Assembly: GCA_023212695.1 (NCBI GenBank)
Contig: JALCCG010000161.1
Location: 1,494-49,721, forward strand
Direction: 5' to 3'
DNA: 48,228 bases
From: Sporisorium sorghi
Lineage: Eukaryota; Basidiomycota; Ustilaginomycetes; Ustilaginales; Ustilaginaceae
Part shown: one piece after another, positions 16,783 through 26,541 of the stretch
How the letters are laid out: each line of letters begins with the position of its first letter
How positions within the stretch are numbered: position 1 is the stretch's first letter
The notes under the pieces: generated by a model
What the model saw: only the letters and a program-made list of their open reading frames with translations
The model's database searches: none
What the model was told of the DNA's origin: nothing
Made by a program: the position numbers and the translations under genes

Positions 16783-19266
16783 CTATGCGGCTGTGAAGAT
16801 GCTCAAGAGGCGTCGGACAAAGACGATCGGCAGACGCAGCATGTCGTGCAGCCAGTTGGATACGAAGTAGGACAGGCCAGCGTCTTGAGTGCTTGCCTGC
16901 ATGCCTTCCGAAGAGAACGAGTCGATCCAGTACGAGCGTGCCTCGTCGAGGTTGTCGGGCTCAGGCAGAGGTTCCGCACGTGGCACGGCTTGCGCTTGAT
17001 CGAGGATATGATCTTTTGGCAGCGTTGGTTTCTCGTCACCTAGCAGAGGAGAAGGTGCCGCTGGAACGACGGGCTCCAACACTTCCGGCACTGGATTCGG
17101 ATTCTGCGCTATCGAGGGGGTAAAAGGAGAATTGGCTCGTGTCGAGGCCTCGACAATGCGCGACAGCTCATCCAGCTTGGCGGAAAGCGTACGGTTGGCC
17201 GTCTGACCTGCGTTGAAGAGCATAAAGATGAGCGCGGTCAGGAACAGCGTCCATAGCATGTGCGATGCACGCAGAATCCAGTTGGTTCCGCCGCTGTCAC
17301 GCTCTTGCGGTGCCATAGCACTGGCACCTCGTTGACCAGTGGACAGCGACTCGTTGTGTGCTGCGATGATGGCCAGTGCTTGGCGCAGGATCTCATCCGT
17401 GTCTTTTCCACCGATGGAATCCTTGCTGATATCCTTGAGCGTCCGTCTGCTTCCCTCGTGTTGCTGGTCTTGCTGTACGGTCTCGCGCGAGTCGTCCAGC
17501 GACTCAAGGCGCAGAGGGACGGCTTCGGGTCGAGCCTCAGCAGGTTCGATGGCAGCCAATCGCACCTTCTCGTAGATGTGATCCTGTGCGGCGGGAGTGA
17601 ACAGACCTCGAGGAAGTTGAGCGACGTCACCGCTTTGCACTGCTTGTGCCAATGTGTCGTTCAAGGTCAAAGTGCCTCTGACGCAAATCGAGACGGGCTC
17701 TGTGCTCTGCAGCAAGGGAAGCAAGCTGAAAGTGACTATGAGCATATGCTCCGAGCCGCTCGCTGAATCCGACGGCTCGGATGGCGGTAGAGATGGAATG
17801 TGTTTGGCACTGCCCGACGATTGCAGCGAGAATCTCCTTCGTTTGGTGGATGGAGCGGCGGCGTTATCCAGCGAAAAGTCAAAGTCAGCGTCATTGATAC
17901 CCTTGGGTGGAGCGACGCTGAGCAAGTCCTCTTCGTCGGCTGAATGCTGATTGGGATCGGGAAGGACCACCAGGTCGCCAATCTCGAAGGTTGGGGATGC
18001 ACCCAGTGCACCTTGTGCTGTGGTTTTGGGTAGCTGACTCGGAGAGGAGGTAGAAGAAGCGACTTGACTAAAAGACCAGCTGACGATGCCCCTGGAAGCT
18101 TCGACGCTTGCTGGGCGCCAGTCGAGGACAGATGCGTTCGCATCAAGCTGCACGTACAGCTGCACTTCGCGATCGAGTCCAGGAAAGTGAGGATCGTAGA
18201 GACCGAGTGACGCATCAAAGTCGAGCTTGTTGGTATCTTGCATGCCGTGTTCGGGCGAGCCGGAGCCATGCAATGTTCGAGGCTGGTATGTGATGAAGCT
18301 GATGGCTCTTTTGGCTCGCAATGCGTTTGGCAGGATACGCGAGGGATGATCGGCGTCAATCAAGTCGCCAGCTTGCTGTACAGCGATGCGAACCACGAGG
18401 GCGTCGCATGCTTGAAATGGACCCACGATGGCCGTGTCGTCCTGCTCAATGTCAGACTCGTCGACCGAGTTGGAGGCGAGCAGAGTGACGTCGGCTTCAT
18501 CGTCAGAGAAGGAAGCAATGCTGGGAGCTCGATGAGGCGAAGCTGCCGAAGAGCGTCTTCGAAGCGGTTTATGCTGGCTCGAGACGGGCAGGATGGGCGG
18601 ATCGACCTCGACGGCCATGCCGTGCAGTCCAAAGTCGCTGTCCATCGAGTCGTCGACGGTGAAGCGCATGAAATTGTTCAGGCAGACCGGCACTGCCAGC
18701 CGGACCGAGTAAGGTGCGAATGGCGGCATGGACAGGAGTTTGGCAAACAGATGAAGTGTGACCATGTACGAGGTGGGAGGAAGCAGCGACGCCACCGCCC
18801 GCTTGGATCGTGGGCTGGAGCGGAACGAGGTGCGGAGCGTGACCTTGCCATCGTCGCTTCGGATCACTGTCGGAAGATGAGGGGCGTCAATTTGCCCTGT
18901 GGATGTGTTCGACTTGGCAGTCTGCCTGGGCTCATGGTCGATAAAACTGTCGTTCAACTCATGGTCAATGGATAGCGGGATGCCTAGGGAGTTGGCGGCG
19001 GTCGCGGCGGAGGTGGACAGTGCGGGAGCGGCACCGGCAGCGTCAAGGCGGTGAATGATGGCATCCTGAAGCTCGACCGTGGGATCTGTCAAGAGAAGGT
19101 AAGTCTCGTTCGTCTCGGTTGTGGGCACCTGAAGCTTCAAGAAGAGCGTGTAGGATGCGCCTGAGCTCGATGCGTGACCCTTGATGACGAGTTTCTTGCA
19201 GATCCTTGTCCGTGAAGAAGAGCTGTTGGAGCCCGAGCCCGGAGTGGCAGGCGCGGAGCTTGACAT
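16783..19266 (-). CDS. Unrecognised 827-aa protein with one membrane segment
   Basis: A single-exon ORF of 827 residues starting with ATG at 19266. The N-terminal half alternates beta-like segments (CKKLVIKGHASS, YTLFLKLQVP, YMVTLHLFAKLL, SVRLAVPVCLNNFMRF) with acidic, Ser-rich linkers, for example EADVTLLASNSVDESDIEQDD. Around residue 665-688 there is one clear hydrophobic segment, MLWTLFLTALIFMLFNAG, followed by a short coiled-coil-like stretch (SAKLDELSRIVEAS) and a Pro-rich tail. So most of the protein would lie on one side of a membrane with roughly 140 residues on the other. I recognise no domain or catalytic motif. It is very likely a real gene because of its length, codon pattern and flanking gene spacing. 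Divergent from mS45. Confidence 0.85.
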   Translation of the reverse strand: MSSSAPATPGSGSNSSSSRTRICKKLVIKGHASSSGASYTLFLKLQVPTTETNETYLLLTDPTVELQDAIIHRLDAAGAAPALSTSAATAANSLGIPLSIDHELNDSFIDHEPRQTAKSNTSTGQIDAPHLPTVIRSDDGKVTLRTSFRSSPRSKRAVASLLPPTSYMVTLHLFAKLLSMPPFAPYSVRLAVPVCLNNFMRFTVDDSMDSDFGLHGMAVEVDPPILPVSSQHKPLRRRSSAASPHRAPSIASFSDDEADVTLLASNSVDESDIEQDDTAIVGPFQACDALVVRIAVQQAGDLIDADHPSRILPNALRAKRAISFITYQPRTLHGSGSPEHGMQDTNKLDFDASLGLYDPHFPGLDREVQLYVQLDANASVLDWRPASVEASRGIVSWSFSQVASSTSSPSQLPKTTAQGALGASPTFEIGDLVVLPDPNQHSADEEDLLSVAPPKGINDADFDFSLDNAAAPSTKRRRFSLQSSGSAKHIPSLPPSEPSDSASGSEHMLIVTFSLLPLLQSTEPVSICVRGTLTLNDTLAQAVQSGDVAQLPRGLFTPAAQDHIYEKVRLAAIEPAEARPEAVPLRLESLDDSRETVQQDQQHEGSRRTLKDISKDSIGGKDTDEILRQALAIIAAHNESLSTGQRGASAMAPQERDSGGTNWILRASHMLWTLFLTALIFMLFNAGQTANRTLSAKLDELSRIVEASTRANSPFTPSIAQNPNPVPEVLEPVVPAAPSPLLGDEKPTLPKDHILDQAQAVPRAEPLPEPDNLDEARSYWIDSFSSEGMQASTQDAGLSYFVSNWLHDMLRLPIVFVRRLLSIFTAA

Positions 19267-19888
19267 GCTGTTGCCGATGAGTTCGAAAGCGATGCGGATT
19301 GGATGATGTGGCTCTTCAGATGGTGGTACAGGTGAGCATGATTGTCGTCTTCAGAAAAGGCGAGAGGGCGGCGGCGGCGGCGGCGGCGGCGGCGGCCCTG
19401 TGAGGAAACACAATGCGATCAGTCTGAGTGAGGCGAGCCGAGCCGAGCGGAGCAGCGGAATGTATGTTGATGATGGATGACGAGCAGCCGAGCAAAAAGC
19501 TGAGTCGCAGAATGCCACCAACCTGATCAATGTGACTGTCGAGTGGCGAAATGTGACAGCTACAAAGGGAACTCAGCTTTGAGTGACAAGTGACTTCTGG
19601 AAAGTAACACTCTCGCCAGCCACGGCAAACAGCATTTCTTCCAAACTGTCACTTTTTCGCCGCGTCTTTTTGGCTCGGAACCGAACGGTTTGACGCTGCT
19701 CTACCGCACGTGAGATTTTGGCTGAGCTTGAGCCTCGTTTTTCCTCATTTTTCTTCAAGAAGAAATTGGATTTTTCGATCTTTCTTCTCGACAAAGCTCG
19801 TCTGACGCTGTGCTTGCATCGCAACTTGTCTTGCAACCAATCACTCGACCATCTACACCACATTCCTCTAGCACACAATTAGCACACA
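19267..19888. other. Divergent promoter region
   Basis: 622 bp between the 827-residue gene and mS45. It contains the GGC repeat at 19367-19396, a GAGCCGAGC-rich stretch near 19430-19450 and a T-rich leader toward mS45. No ORF is supported. Confidence 0.5.
19367..19396. repeat. (GGC)10 microsatellite
   Basis: Ten perfect GGC units, about 100 bp upstream of the minus-strand 827-residue gene, probably in its 5' leader. Confidence 0.9.
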
Positions 19889-21049
19889 ATGGCATTCGCA
19901 TCCAGATCAGCATCGCTTTCAGCATTGCGGCAATTCGGCTCCGGCCCAGCTGTGGCTTCCAGCTCGCGCTGTGTCGTTGCTGCTTTCTCCACCTCGGCTT
20001 CGTCATCCTATGCTGCCCCAACACCGGAACAGGCGACTTCGCGCAAAGCACCCTTTTCAGCCGCATCCGAAGCATCCCGATCACCAACAGAGCCCAACGC
20101 GATTGGTCGTGGACGCAAGTCGGCGGGTCGAGGACGTCCTCAGATGCTCGCCTCATTTGACGAGTGGATCGTCTCTGACGCGCGCGCCTACAAGCAGCCC
20201 AAACCCGGCATGGGTCCCAACTGGATCGGAGACACGCCCTTCCCGCTCAACCCTTCTTTCAATCCGCCCGCACCTGTCCGTCAGAGCACCAAGACCGAGA
20301 TTTGGCGCCTGCATGAGAGCGATCCAAAGCAGTGGACCATCCGTGCGCTTTCCGAGAAGTTCTCGATCGGTCTGCAGAGAACCGAGGCCATCTTGCGCTT
20401 GAAGGCTCTCGAGAACGAGTGGACATCACAGGTAAGTCTTAAACAAAGCTCTCGATGTCGCTCAAAGTGATGAGTCGACAAATTTATTCGATTAGTCTTG
20501 AAGACGCATCTACATGGTTACCAAAATTTCACAATCCTTACTATACTGATCCGAGACATTGACAGCATGGTCGCAACGCATTGATGCTTTCGGTGCTGTT
20601 CACTGACCAATTTGCTTCTCCAATGACCGTTCCCACAGAGCAAACCACTGCAAAGCGAATTTCAATCCAACATGGATCGTCTCCTCGGTGCGCAGGACCG
20701 CAAGCGCATGCCCGAGCCCGAACCTTCTGTCCAGTCGATCGACAAGTCGGTGCGTGGCACGCAGCACGAAGAGTTCTCGGAATCCGACCCACTCGATGCG
20801 CCCTCGGTCATTGCACCCGCACTGGCTGAAGAAGGCCTCAAGCGATCCAGCATGATTGCCGCGCTCCCCAGCGGCGGTCCAGACGCAGATGCAAAGAGCT
20901 CGAGCAAGGTGGTCCAGACCAAGAGGGCGCCGTTGTCGATCACCAAGGTGTCGGGTGACTCGTACAAGGGCGCAGGTCGTGTCGAGCGAAACGTGCGTCG
21001 CGCAGAAAAGAGGAAAGGTCCTCAGGCAAAGACGAGTGCCAAAAAGTAA
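19889..21049 (+). CDS. MRPS35: Mitochondrial small ribosomal subunit protein mS45 (Bot1-type)
   Basis: Two exons, 19889-20431 and 20639-21049, joined at a codon boundary across a 207-nt intron (GTAAGT donor, CCCACAG acceptor), giving 317 residues. The first 40 residues are Ser/Ala/Arg-rich without acids, typical of a mitochondrial presequence. The diagnostic core is TEIWRLHESDPKQWTIRALS followed by EKFSIGLQRTEAILRLKALENEW, the helix-turn-helix-like block of the Bot1/Mrps35 family (mS45 in the unified nomenclature). The C-terminus is basic (RVERNVRRAEKRKG), suited to rRNA contact. Both exons are hydrophilic and agree in composition. The assignment rests mainly on the one core block. Convergent with EMC3, 104 bp apart. 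Confidence 0.82.
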
Positions 21050-21153
21050 ATCACTGTACAACAGCAATGCCATTCTGCGCACGACGATCCGCTTTGTTCG
21101 ATGAGACTGCATTGAGATTGAAAAAAGATGCCATCCTTTGAGTGCAACCCTGT

Positions 21154-22042
21154 TCAAGCGTAGAGGGCGAGAACACGATCCTCGATGCCGTCGCCGATCC
21201 ATCGGATGCTCGAGTCGTCCAGACCGACGAGCTCCAAGTTGTCGCGTTCGGCCAGGTGAAGCTTTTCAAAGTCGGGCGCCTGTCCCGGTGCAGCAGGGTT
21301 CATGCCTTGCATCGGAGCCGCTGCGCCCGACATGGCCGCCATATCGCGCGTACCATCCGCCGCATTGTCATCGCCCAGAACCAGTCGATACACCGCATTG
21401 AGACCAAACAGCGTCAAGAAGTACCAGCTGAGCGACGACACCCACGTGACATCGAGGTCAGGCGTCTGGATGTCGCGCTGCAGCATCACCTTGAACCTCA
21501 CCGTCAGGGGGAAGGGAAGCTTGAGCAGCACGAAGCCGGAGAAGAAAAAGTTGATCCAGCCCATGATGACGGTCTGCGGGATCATCATGACCATCTGCTT
21601 CTTCATGCCCTCCATCATGTTGTCCATGCCACCGGCGGAGTCGAAGGGGTTCTTGGGGCCTTCTTTCTCTTCCTTGTCCTTGGGTTGCAGGTATGTGCCG
21701 TTGGACAGTGCTTCTGAAAGGAAAGCCTTGCGGGATGCGAACGAGGTCGGCGGAAGCTGGAAGTAGTTCTGGCGCAATGCACCGGCTCTTGCCAGCACTC
21801 GTCTTCAGAACAAGCAGAAAAAGTTTTCGAGTCAGCATCTCTGAATATGCTCGAGCATGACTGTTGGTGTTCGCTACTTACTGCTCTCGAAGTGCAGGTG
21901 CAGCGATGCTCTTTGGCGCCGAGTTGAGCAGCGTGATGACATTGTGTCGCAGCACACCCACGAGGATCATGACCACCAAGATGGGGATGAGCACCCAGTC
22001 GCGGATCGCGCTGTCCAGGAACAGCGATTGTTCGAGCGCCAT
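21154..22042 (-). CDS. EMC3: ER membrane protein complex subunit 3
   Basis: Two exons, 22042-21882 and 21802-21154, joined through a split Gln codon across a 79-nt intron (GTAAGT donor), giving 269 residues. Exon 1 encodes MALEQSLFLDSAIRDWVLIP and the first membrane segment ending RHNVITLL. Exon 2 holds RQNYFQLPPTSFASRKAFL, the methionine-rich amphipathic stretch MDNMMEGMKKQMVMMIPQTV, and GWINFFFSGFVLLKLPFPLT with WVSSLSWYFLTLFGLNAVY, all hallmarks of EMC3. The protein is a member of the Oxa1/YidC superfamily and forms part of the insertase groove of the EMC, which places tail-anchored and polytopic proteins in the ER membrane. The C-terminus is hydrophilic. Divergent from NPR3. Confidence 0.95.
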
Positions 22043-22512
22043 CTTGTCCTTGTCGTCGTTCTATCAAGGAAAGTAGTGTTGACGACGATGCGAAGACCTT
22101 GTGATCGTGTGTGGACGAATCAAGAGCGACAGACCGAGGGTTTTGCGTCCGTGCTTTCGTCGTTCTTCGGGCGTGCGCGTGGCTCGTGTGGCTCAAAAAT
22201 TGCGTATTTGTTGGGGAAAACGCCCTAACAAATTCAGAGTTGCGCAAAAATGCTTATCACGGCTCTCGGGATTCGTTCTTCTCCACACGCTTTCTGAATG
22301 CGCTTCAAACGACCTTGTCCGCTTTGGCCATCTTCGCTCTTCTCTTCTCCTCTTCCTCTCTCAGCAATCCCTCTTAGCGGCTGCGCATACAAGCCGCTTC
22401 TCTCGACCACAATCATCACTCGCAATGCTGTATTTCTGAGCGAAACATCGAACCAGGTCGCCTTGATCCTCCCTTGACCTGCAAGAGAAGGCGTCACTAG
22501 CGGTCAACAACC
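22043..22512. other. Divergent promoter EMC3/NPR3
   Basis: 470 bp with a C/T-rich leader toward NPR3 from about 22320. No ORF with coding character and no clear motif. Confidence 0.5.
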
Positions 22513-25500
22513 ATGGCAGCAGAACCGCTGCTCGGCGTCATCCTCGCAACCTCCTCCTCGCGCGGGGATCACATCGTCTTTCGATGGCCCAACAACCCCA
22601 AACTCTTCAAGCGATACTCCAAGGTCAAGTACTACACCGAGACACGTCCGTTGAACCGTCCGCACCTCGACGACGATCTCGACCCGGTGCGTCAAAAGGC
22701 GAAATGGGATCGGCACGACGAAGACGACGACGAGCATGTCGATGCCCACTCGGACGATGGTTGTCAGAGCGATACGCCTTCGTCATCTGACTTTGAAGAC
22801 TCGGACGGCACCTTGGCCGACGATGACGAGAGTCGGTCTGTGCGCGACCGTGCCGAGACCGTCATCTCGCATGGCAGGTCTAAGACGGCTGCTGCTGCGT
22901 CGTCGGCTCGTTCCAAGAGTAAGGCGAGACGTCCTTTGTTGGGTATGGAAGAGGCGACTCCGAGTGTCAGGTCGGCCGACCGTCATGCTTCAGCACACAA
23001 GGATGCGAACGATGCACACGACAGAGCTCCGGACTCCGATGCGGGCACCTCGAAAGAGCTCTCTCCCGAGGAAAAGGCAAGACGAGAAGAGAGGGCTACG
23101 AGGGCATACAAGACCTACCTTGGCTACGACATCGAGATCCTGGCCAGCATCTTGAATCCTCGACCCGAGCTGGCGCATCAGAAGTTCGAGCTCGTCGTCG
23201 ACGACCTGGCGTTTTTGGGCCACCCGGTCACAGCAAGCAAGGCTGGGACTTGGGGCGACCAGGGCGATCAGGCTCATGACAGTGACAAGGATGGAAATGG
23301 CGCAGGTGATAAGGCAGCTGGTCAACAACGGGGTCGATCGGGGCTTCGCAAGGAGATTCGGCCCTACGACCTTCCAGATGGCGCCGACAACATCGACAAA
23401 ACCGCGCCGTCTGCATCTGACAAGCAACCACTTCCCTCGGCCAAGTCCAGAAACGGATCGCAAACCCGCATGGAGCAGACGCACGACTCATCCTCCTCCC
23501 GCTCCCAAGCACCTTTAACTCAATTCCACCTCGTCCTCGTCCTCGACCGTCCCGATCCATCCTCGGCCATGTCCGGCATGGACCTTTCGTCGTGGCTCCA
23601 GCTCTACTACGACAACATCGTCTTCAAGATGACCGCTGCGCTGTTTGCCGAGCAGTCCAAGTCCGACTATGTCGGCCGCGAGACCGAAAAGCTTCTGGCG
23701 TTACGCGAGAGATGCATGGACGACGGCCAGGCGTATGCGGCCTACGCAGCGCAGTGTCTGGGCATCTCTTCGCTCGCACGATGCATACGTGATCTGCATA
23801 AGAGCATCAGCACGTCGTCGGATGCATTTCTTACGATCAATGACCGCATCGAGGTGCATCTCCAGCTTCCGCCTATACTGCAGGATCCGTCGAGTCTGGC
23901 GAAATTGGTGGATATCGAGACCGAGCTCGATCCGAACGATCCCGTGTTTCTGTCTGGAGGTGGGTTTGCGGGGTTGGGGAAAGAGGGGGCGGACGAGGAT
24001 GGGGGCGGCGGCACGTATGATCGGCTAAGGATGTTGAGTCCGGGCCAGCTGAGTATGGAAGAGTGGCGTCGTACGACAGGGCCGTATCTGGTGCCGTGGA
24101 AGACGCTTTTGTTGCTGCACGACCAGGTGGACGAAGCGCCGGCCCGCGGGCGCGGTGCCAGCCCAGCTGGAGTCACTTCCCCAGGAGGTGGTGGGCAGCC
24201 ACCGGAAGCGCACGGCTTCGAGCAGCTCGCGCGCAACTTCACCGCGCTCTTCAAGCCTCGGCTGCACCACTGTCTCAACTTCAGGGACGTTGCCGATCTA
24301 CTGGGTTGGAACCTGTACGAGGACGTCTACCCGATGATCCGCCACCTGATCTACTACCGGCAGGCGCGCGTGATCGACGTTCCGCGCCCGGGGCACGTGT
24401 ATGCCATCTCGCCGCTGTTCGACTTTGCGCGCCTCGGCGAGTTGTCGCGGGTGTGGGCGCAGGCGTTTTCGGACGTGGCGCCGCTGCCTGTGTTTCTGTC
24501 GCAGCTCTCGTCGTCATCGCGTGCGCTGAGTGCGCTGTTCCCGGCAAGGCACCAGAGGGAGCTTGCGCTGGATGTGTTGATTTGGCTGCTCCGGCATGAG
24601 GTGGTGGTCAAAATGCATATTCGGTTGAGGTTGATTGCGACGGAGGGGGTGAAAAGGAGGACGGCGGAGAGGAGACGGGAGCGGCACGAGCGGCATCGGG
24701 CGAAAAGGGAGAAGCGCAGGCAGAGGGCGGCCAAGGCCGAGGCGAGGAGGATGAGGAAGTCGCAGGCGGAGGAGCAGCAGAGGCGGAAGGCGGCGGAGTT
24801 GGAGGAGAGGAAAGGGAAGGAGGAGCCGAGGGGGAGGAGTCGGGATAGTGACCGGGCGCGGACGGCAGGAGCAGGGGGTGGCGTCGATGGTGATGATGCT
24901 GGGGATGGTGCGCAGGTGGACGTGCAGACGTCGGGGCTGAGCGTGTCGAGGCCGCCCATCTTGGCGCACCCAGACAGCGTGGCTGAAGCGGCTTTGGCGG
25001 CGGCCGCCATCGCTGGGTCTGGTGGAGACGAACCTACGCGTCCGCATCACCACCATCGTCACCATCACCATCACCGTCACCACCACCGCCACCATCAGCA
25101 CGCCAGCGACTCCAACAGCGGCGGCACCGACTCCGGCGCCGCTACCGCCGCTGCCTCAGCTGCAACAGAAAAAGCTCCCATCCCGATCGCGCCCCGCGCT
25201 CAATTCGACGAGCTCAAGTTCGAGCGTCGACCCGTCCTGCGCTCGCGCTCGCCGTCGACCGCGGCGATGATGTCGTCGGGCACGGGCAACACGGGGCTCT
25301 CGGTGAGCTTCTCCAACCTCAGCGAGCGCGGTGGCGAGATCGGGCGGCGTGCACGTGCGGACACGGGCGGATCGTCGTCCTCCGGTGGCGGGCTGGCAGG
25401 GCACGCCAGGACCAACCGCAGCGACGGCCTGAGCATGACGCCGAGCAAGTCGCAGATGTCCCGGCCGACTACGCCGAATGTCGCAGCGGTCGCGGGCGCG

Positions 25501-26427
25501 GCGGGGAGGAACATCCCGCTGCATATCCGGGATCGGTCGATCGGTGGCGGGAGTGGGTCGAGCCACCCGTCGAGTGCGGAGGGGGGAAGCTTGCCGAGGC
25601 GTGCGCGGAGGGCGACTAGTTCGGCGGGGTGGAGCGGGAGGAGGGGCGGAGGTGTGGCAGCTAGGTCGAGGTCGCCGTCGAGGGCGAGGATGAAGGTGAA
25701 GGGTTTTGGGGTGGGTGCTGAGGTGGAGATCGATGACGGGAGTGGTGAGGAGGAGCAGGAGGTGGTTGTGGAGCAGGGTGGGGCGGGGGAGGTTGGGGAG
25801 AAGATGGGCTCGATGCGGCTGGGTGATGGAGGAGGGGCGAAGACGAAGAGACGTATATCGACGGCGAGCGAGAGACCGGATTTGCCACCGCCGAGCGAGA
25901 GCAACCCCAGCGAAGGCGGTAAGCGCGCGAGTCGCGGTTCGGCGTCGTCGTGCTCGTCAGCCACCTCATCGTCGGACGAGGAGGAAGAGACATCGTCGTC
26001 CGACCTGTCGCTCTCGTCGGACCACGACTCGAACTCTGACGCCTCCGACTCAGACGCTCACCGCCGCAAGCAGCAGCAAGCCTCACCGCTGCTCTCCTCG
26101 TCAATCTCGCCCTCCTCCTCCCCGCGCCTCCCCCGCTCGCGCACCGCCACGCACCCAACCACTACAACCGCAGCCGCCAGCGAACTCTATACGCAAAGCC
26201 TCATCGTCGAGCCGTCGCGCGCGTCGCGCCGCGAAAACGAGTACATCGCCACCATGGTCGAGGGCAAAGACGCGCTCACCGTCAAACACTTCTTCCGGCT
26301 ACTGCCGTTTCTCAACGGCAAGCACACGATCGACGAGATCGAGTACCGGGTGAATATGAGGCGCAAGGATATCCGCAGGCTCCTCGCCACGTTCCGCGAG
26401 TTTATTGTTACGTTTATGCATCCCTGA
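22513..26427 (+). CDS. NPR3: Nitrogen permease regulator 3 (GATOR1/SEACIT subunit)
   Basis: A 1304-residue single-exon gene. It begins with a longin-like strand set, LLGVILATSSSRGDHIVFRW, then after an acidic insert continues with YKTYLGYDIEILASILNPRP (about residue 200) and FELVVDDLAFLGHPV. The second core block, LTQFHLVLVLDRPDP with ALFAEQSKSDYVGRE, lies near residues 334-385, and PMIRHLIYYRQARVIDVP near 605-620. The C-terminus (about 1250-1300) is a winged-helix block with LPFLNGKHTIDEIEYR and RRKDIRRLLATF. NPR3 with NPR2 and IML1 forms the complex that inhibits TORC1 on the vacuole when amino acids are scarce. The protein is long because of low-complexity inserts: a basic Glu/Arg coiled coil near 720-790, a His-rich tract near 844-864 and Ser-rich stretches. 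Confidence 0.93.
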   Translation: MAAEPLLGVILATSSSRGDHIVFRWPNNPKLFKRYSKVKYYTETRPLNRPHLDDDLDPVRQKAKWDRHDEDDDEHVDAHSDDGCQSDTPSSSDFEDSDGTLADDDESRSVRDRAETVISHGRSKTAAAASSARSKSKARRPLLGMEEATPSVRSADRHASAHKDANDAHDRAPDSDAGTSKELSPEEKARREERATRAYKTYLGYDIEILASILNPRPELAHQKFELVVDDLAFLGHPVTASKAGTWGDQGDQAHDSDKDGNGAGDKAAGQQRGRSGLRKEIRPYDLPDGADNIDKTAPSASDKQPLPSAKSRNGSQTRMEQTHDSSSSRSQAPLTQFHLVLVLDRPDPSSAMSGMDLSSWLQLYYDNIVFKMTAALFAEQSKSDYVGRETEKLLALRERCMDDGQAYAAYAAQCLGISSLARCIRDLHKSISTSSDAFLTINDRIEVHLQLPPILQDPSSLAKLVDIETELDPNDPVFLSGGGFAGLGKEGADEDGGGGTYDRLRMLSPGQLSMEEWRRTTGPYLVPWKTLLLLHDQVDEAPARGRGASPAGVTSPGGGGQPPEAHGFEQLARNFTALFKPRLHHCLNFRDVADLLGWNLYEDVYPMIRHLIYYRQARVIDVPRPGHVYAISPLFDFARLGELSRVWAQAFSDVAPLPVFLSQLSSSSRALSALFPARHQRELALDVLIWLLRHEVVVKMHIRLRLIATEGVKRRTAERRRERHERHRAKREKRRQRAAKAEARRMRKSQAEEQQRRKAAELEERKGKEEPRGRSRDSDRARTAGAGGGVDGDDAGDGAQVDVQTSGLSVSRPPILAHPDSVAEAALAAAAIAGSGGDEPTRPHHHHRHHHHHRHHHRHHQHASDSNSGGTDSGAATAAASAATEKAPIPIAPRAQFDELKFERRPVLRSRSPSTAAMMSSGTGNTGLSVSFSNLSERGGEIGRRARADTGGSSSSGGGLAGHARTNRSDGLSMTPSKSQMSRPTTPNVAAVAGAAGRNIPLHIRDRSIGGGSGSSHPSSAEGGSLPRRARRATSSAGWSGRRGGGVAARSRSPSRARMKVKGFGVGAEVEIDDGSGEEEQEVVVEQGGAGEVGEKMGSMRLGDGGGAKTKRRISTASERPDLPPPSESNPSEGGKRASRGSASSCSSATSSSDEEEETSSSDLSLSSDHDSNSDASDSDAHRRKQQQASPLLSSSISPSSSPRLPRSRTATHPTTTTAAASELYTQSLIVEPSRASRRENEYIATMVEGKDALTVKHFFRLLPFLNGKHTIDEIEYRVNMRRKDIRRLLATFREFIVTFMHP

Positions 26428-26541
26428 TAGGCGAATTGGAGGGAAGTGTCTATGTACAGCGTGTGTGATCGAGTGTGATCGAGAGGGTTTGTGTGTGTGT
26501 GTGTGTGTACGTGAGGGAGTGTGTGGGGAGGGAGGGCAGTT
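26428..26541. repeat. Short convergent gap with (GT)9
   Basis: Only 114 bp separate the stop codons of NPR3 and CHO2. The gap contains nine GT units at 26491-26508, so the 3' untranslated regions of the two genes must overlap or be very short. Confidence 0.8.

Noticed and set aside
21857..22439. Plus-strand frames opposite EMC3 exon 1 and the NPR3 promoter
   Set aside because: EMC3 exon 1 on the minus strand explains the region with a family match and a clean intron.
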